Made by a program: the position numbers and the translations under genes | Notes under the pieces: model-generated | The model's input: the letters and a program-made list of their open reading frames with translations, nothing else | Database searches by the model: none | Told to the model about the DNA's origin: nothing | Shown: piece after piece, positions 4,701 to 7,775 of the stretch | Numbering within the stretch: position 1 is the stretch's first letter | Layout of the letters: each line of letters begins with the position of its first letter | DNA from: Oscillospiraceae bacterium | GTDB taxonomy: Bacteria > Bacillota > Clostridia > Oscillospirales > Ruminococcaceae | Length of the DNA: 7,775 bases | Reading direction: 5' to 3' | Assembly: GCA_016302225.1 (NCBI GenBank) | Contig: JAEDOB010000093.1 | Coordinates: 1-7,775, forward strand

Positions 4701-6782
4701 TCAATTCAGTCCGAAGCTTCTTACCAGCTGTGCAAACTCGTCTGCACCAAGGAAGCCGTCAAGGACCTGCTCTCTTGAAAGCTCTCCGCTGTTTAGCTTG
4801 CTGAGCCAGTCAGCCTTGCCTGCAGCATCGGCTTCTCTGTCAAAAAATGTTGCATAAAGCGTATCCACATATTCCTCATTTGAAAGGTTTTTTTCAATAA
4901 ATTCCTTTGAGAATATAAAGCCGTACGCCATATCCTTAAGGGTGTTCTCACCTCTTATATAACTTCCTGTCCAGTCGTTCAGACCTTCGACCTCATATTT
5001 TCTGCCGAGAGCCTTTGTGTACATTCTTGAAGTAAATGCGGTAAGAGCTCTGCTCATATCACGGGGCTCGGTAAGCTCGTAGGAACCTGTATTTATACCG
5101 TAGTCACTGCATATTTCGCCGAATTCCTTTGACATTACGAAATTGTTGAGCACATAGGCATATGAACAGCCATTATCGAGAGAGCTTACCCAATCGGCAA
5201 GTCCTGCGGGGTCAGGCTCTCTGTTCATGAATGTGCGGTACATTTTCGTCACAAACTCGGTGCTTGAAAGGTTTTTCTTGGCAAGCTCCTCACTGAGAAC
5301 AAAGCCGCTTGATACCTCAGCTGCCGTTTTGCCGTCCAGAAGAGCGTTTACCCAGTCAGCCTTTCCCGCAGATTCGGAATAGCGGTCAAGCATTTTTGAG
5401 TAAAGCCGTTCAACGAAATAGGAAACATTAGCACTCTTTTTGTCGGGGAAGGTAAATGTTGCCGTGCTGCTGAAACAATCCGCAGCCTTTAAGCTGACCT
5501 TTACCCTGCATTCACCGCTTTTGGTCGGATAAAGCCTTCCGTCTGCGTCAATTCCCGCCAGCTCGGGGTCAAGGCAGGTATATTCCAGCTCAGAGGGAGA
5601 AAAAGGCAGCTTATAATAGGAAAATCCGGGATTTACGTGATATGCCTTGACAGTGTATTCAGCAACGCCGTTTACGGTATTTTTTTCATCATATGCTCTG
5701 AATTTTATGGTCTGAGGAGATGTGAAGACCGTATATGAAGCATCCTTGCTTCCGCTTTTGCTGTACGGGGAAAGAGTGGAATTGCCAAACAGCTGCACCC
5801 AGTATTTCTGACCGTAGCTGTCGGTAAAGCAGCCCAGACCGGAAATTGTCCATCGGGAATTTATCATATTGGAATAATGTCCCGAAGAATTCACCCAGCT
5901 GTTCATTACAGCATTTACATCCGACTGACCGATAGCAATATTCTCTCCTCCCGCTTTTGATGATACCGTGAAGCAGGAAGTGTTGTCGGGACGGGTGTGA
6001 CTGAATACAACAGCAAGCTCTGCGGCTCTCTTCATGGCAGCCTCTGTAAGCTCGGCGTCAAGAACAACAGGAGAAGCACCGACCTCGGCTCTTACCTGAT
6101 TTACAAGCTCCAGCTCATTGTTTGCATCGTCATAGCTTAAAGTTCCGCTGACCTTTATACCGAAAAATTCCGAAGCAAGGTCGGGGTTACTCAGCAGACC
6201 GTAAATATAGCTTTCGTTAATAGGACCCTTTGTGACCTTTACAACATCGTTATTGGAATTTATCACAACGACTATGGGCAGTGTATCATACGAAACGTCC
6301 GAAGTACCGAATTTGCTCCTATATTGGTAGATCATTGAGGAGCTGTTATTATAGGCATCATAGCAGAAATTTATCAAATCGGTGCGTTCGCCATCGATAG
6401 CGTCTTTGAATGCCGCTGTCTGCGAAGCATCGGTTGATTCATCGATAAAATAGACATCTATGGTCCCGTCATCTATCCAATCGCTGTCGGCAATCGATCT
6501 GAGGGTACTTTTGGTATTATAGCAAGTATCCCTTCCGAAGATGAGCACCGTGCCCACTGACGCCTTATTGACAGTTGAACACTCCCTGCCGTCTATGGTC
6601 ATGAGCCTATATTCAAGGTTTCCCGAAGCGTTATATTTCAGGGGCATATACTCCTCTGACTGAACGGCAGGGACATCTATGCTTCCTGCAAATTCCGTTT
6701 CATATGCGGACACATGAGTGAAGGTTACCGCCGAGATCACAGCTGCGGCAGAGATCGCAGCAAACAGCTTTTTAATATTCAT
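4701..6782 (-). CDS. Secreted thioredoxin-like / CAP / DUF4214-repeat protein
   Basis: This encodes a 693-residue exported protein of unknown role. Residues 1-26 are a Sec signal peptide (MNIKKLFAAISAAAVISA..., likely cleaved after VSA26). Residues about 75-197 look like a thioredoxin fold: a strand VGTVLIFGRDTCYNT with C87 in a CxxT instead of CxxC motif, and a TLPIVVVINSNNDVVKVT segment giving the usual cis-proline (P169). Residues about 218-333 are a CAP/SCP domain with SHTRPD (H262), GENIAIG (E280) and SWVNSSGHYSNMI (H302). Residues about 345-445 look like a beta-rich Ig-like linker. Residues 453-691 are four DUF4214-type repeats. The ATG at 6782 has GGGGA 8 bases upstream and places the signal peptide properly; an in-frame GTG at 6797 is possible. 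It sits between DUF975 and fliK genes, at the place usually held by ylxF. A cell-surface or wall role linked to the flagellum is inferred. Confidence 0.88.
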   Translation of the reverse strand: MNIKKLFAAISAAAVISAVTFTHVSAYETEFAGSIDVPAVQSEEYMPLKYNASGNLEYRLMTIDGRECSTVNKASVGTVLIFGRDTCYNTKSTLRSIADSDWIDDGTIDVYFIDESTDASQTAAFKDAIDGERTDLINFCYDAYNNSSSMIYQYRSKFGTSDVSYDTLPIVVVINSNNDVVKVTKGPINESYIYGLLSNPDLASEFFGIKVSGTLSYDDANNELELVNQVRAEVGASPVVLDAELTEAAMKRAAELAVVFSHTRPDNTSCFTVSSKAGGENIAIGQSDVNAVMNSWVNSSGHYSNMINSRWTISGLGCFTDSYGQKYWVQLFGNSTLSPYSKSGSKDASYTVFTSPQTIKFRAYDEKNTVNGVAEYTVKAYHVNPGFSYYKLPFSPSELEYTCLDPELAGIDADGRLYPTKSGECRVKVSLKAADCFSSTATFTFPDKKSANVSYFVERLYSKMLDRYSESAGKADWVNALLDGKTAAEVSSGFVLSEELAKKNLSSTEFVTKMYRTFMNREPDPAGLADWVSSLDNGCSYAYVLNNFVMSKEFGEICSDYGINTGSYELTEPRDMSRALTAFTSRMYTKALGRKYEVEGLNDWTGSYIRGENTLKDMAYGFIFSKEFIEKNLSNEEYVDTLYATFFDREADAAGKADWLSKLNSGELSREQVLDGFLGADEFAQLVRSFGLN
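4710..5426 (-). repeat. Four DUF4214-type repeats in two duplicated pairs
   Basis: Four copies of about 55 residues occupy residues 453-505, 506-562, 581-636 and 637-691 of the secreted protein. Each has a pattern of Y/F-V-x-x-(L/M)-Y, then (D/N/G)-R-x-x-(D/E) near a GxxDW (GKADWV, GLADWV, GLNDWT, GKADWL), then a G/N-F-(V/I/L)-x-(S/A) block. Copies 1 and 3 end in KKNLS or EKNLS, and copies 2 and 4 end in SDYGI or RSFGL, so a two-repeat unit was probably duplicated. DUF4214 is a domain of extracellular and surface proteins; its ligand is not known to me. Confidence 0.82.
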
Positions 6783-6809
6783 ATTCCATTTCCCCACAAA
6801 ATATATTTA

Positions 6810-7481
6810 TCAGAAGCCGACTTTATCGCTGCCCATAAAGCTTCCGCCGCCGTAAGCGGGGTCGATCTCCATGGGATTTACCTTGCCGTTAGCATAGGCT
6901 TCTGCCTTTATCTGCTCGTAAGCAAAGGCATTTGCAGCCATCATATAGGGCTGCACGTATAAAATCTGGAGCATACCAACGGTAAAGCAGCTCAGGATTA
7001 TCCAGCCCAAAAAGCTCATCTGCATAATGAAAATATCCATCTTATGGCCGTCAGTCATATCCCTGCTTATCTGAAAGCATCTGTCACAGGGGATATTGGG
7101 GTTTTCGGATTTCAGGAAGGGAACTGCAAAATATTCGTAGGACTTAACAATTCCGGGAATATAAAAAAGCAGTGACCAAAGCATAGTTTTCAGGGACATA
7201 AGAAGCATTGTGCCCGCTGTTCCCCACATATTCTCAAGAAAGGGCACAAAAATCTCGATCGAGGACAGCCCCTGATTGTATATAGACTTCTGGAACCAGC
7301 CAATATATCCCACCAGCAGAAGCGGTATTACGATAAGCTCGGCTATCCAGCCCACCACGGGGATAAGTCCGCAAACTCCCGCAACCGCCATATAAATGAG
7401 GAAAACATAAATGTTCGAACCGTAGTTATTTTTAACGTGAAGTCTTGCATTTGCCTTAATAGCTGCCCTGTCAAATCCCAT
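6810..7481 (-). CDS. DUF975 family integral membrane protein
   Basis: The 223-residue product is an integral membrane protein of the DUF975 family, whose biochemical function is unknown. Family features are an N-terminal basic amphipathic segment with KNNYG at 17-21, the WSLLFYIPGIVKSYEYFAVPF block at about 102-122, a P-N-I-P-x-x-x-C-F-Q-I-S-R-D-M-T-D-G segment at about 128-145, and SFLGWIIL...PYMMAANAFAYE towards the end. Hydrophobic stretches at about 24-40, 45-63, 85-110 and 148-175 suggest four or more membrane segments. The tail after 190 is hydrophilic and Gly-rich (YGGGSFMG). The ATG at 7481 has an AGAGG site overlapping the fliJ stop, and the gap to fliJ is 12 bases. The gene is not a normal flagellar component; co-transcription with fliJ and fliK suggests a link to export, membrane placement or the downstream secreted protein, which is inference. 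Confidence 0.85.
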   Translation of the reverse strand: MGFDRAAIKANARLHVKNNYGSNIYVFLIYMAVAGVCGLIPVVGWIAELIVIPLLLVGYIGWFQKSIYNQGLSSIEIFVPFLENMWGTAGTMLLMSLKTMLWSLLFYIPGIVKSYEYFAVPFLKSENPNIPCDRCFQISRDMTDGHKMDIFIMQMSFLGWIILSCFTVGMLQILYVQPYMMAANAFAYEQIKAEAYANGKVNPMEIDPAYGGGSFMGSDKVGF

Positions 7482-7493
7482 AATAATTACCTC

Positions 7494-7775
7494 TCAACAT
7501 TGATTTGCGGTCTTATAGTAGACGCTGTTGGAAACATATTCCTCGATAAACTGCTCCTCCGCCTTTGCGACCTTGAAGTTGTACTCCTCACGCTGCTTAT
7601 CCTCAAGCTTTTCCAGGGAGGAAACGTCCTTGTTCGCCTCTACAACGACCTTTGTCTGAAATTTTATCTTCTCCTCTTCAAGCTGTATCTTTTTTTCAAG
7701 CTCCCTTATCTGGTCGGAAAGGGAGTTCAGATACTCCTTAAAGAGGGTCATTTCCATAATTGTCATGCCCGAGCC
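7494..7775 (-). CDS. fliJ: Flagellar export protein FliJ (C-terminal part, cut by window edge)
   Basis: The open frame continues without a stop to the right edge, leaving 93 residues of a protein that is normally about 145, so the N-terminus lies outside. An internal ATG at 7766 is unlikely to be the true start because there is no ribosome binding site information and the frame stays open upstream (G-S-G before it). The visible part is almost entirely helical and charged, consistent with an antiparallel coiled coil, and ends with the FliJ-like LEKLEDKQREEYNFKVAKAE followed by EEQFIEEYVSN. FliJ is a cytoplasmic factor that acts with the FliI ATPase and FlhA and escorts export chaperones. It ends 12 bases before the DUF975 gene. 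Short coiled coils are poorly distinctive, but the C-terminal K-L-x-x-K-Q-x-x-E-Y pattern and the operon position make FliJ the best reading. Confidence 0.86.
   Translation of the reverse strand, partial: GSGMTIMEMTLFKEYLNSLSDQIRELEKKIQLEEEKIKFQTKVVVEANKDVSSLEKLEDKQREEYNFKVAKAEEQFIEEYVSNSVYYKTANQC

Overview
The window is the middle of a flagellar (fla/che-type) gene cluster from a Gram-positive, Clostridia-like bacterium (Bacillota). Evidence for that lineage is the gene order fliJ - fliK - flgD - TIGR02530-type gene - flgE - flbD, which is the usual Bacillota/Clostridia arrangement, strong AGGAGG-type ribosome binding sites, moderate GC, and the presence of DUF975 and DUF4214 families that are common in gut and rumen Clostridia. 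A Ruminococcus/Oscillospiraceae-type host is my best guess, but this is inference from gene content only.

All eight genes lie on the minus strand and read from the right edge to the left edge. In transcription order they are: fliJ (C-terminal part only, cut by the right edge), a DUF975 membrane protein, a large secreted protein (thioredoxin-like + CAP + DUF4214 repeats), fliK (hook-length control), flgD (hook cap, greatly extended at the C-terminus), a small TIGR02530-type flagellar operon protein, flgE (hook), and flbD/swrD at the left edge. Neighbouring genes overlap or are separated by 12 to 106 bases. I see no convincing promoter or intrinsic terminator inside the window, so I read it as one transcription unit running through both edges.

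The core genes cooperate in hook assembly: FlgD caps the growing hook, FlgE is the hook subunit, FliK measures hook length and triggers the export switch, FliJ is a cytoplasmic export-apparatus factor, and FlbD/SwrD supports motor power in Bacillus. The unusual part is the two-gene block between fliJ and fliK (DUF975 membrane protein plus secreted Trx-like/CAP/DUF4214 protein), at the place where many Bacillota carry ylxF (MotE-like). Other points of interest are ten 7-residue repeats in FliK, a roughly 275-residue cysteine-containing extension on FlgD, and a 60-base compound palindrome in the flgE-flbD gap. No stretch longer than about 110 bases is without a gene.
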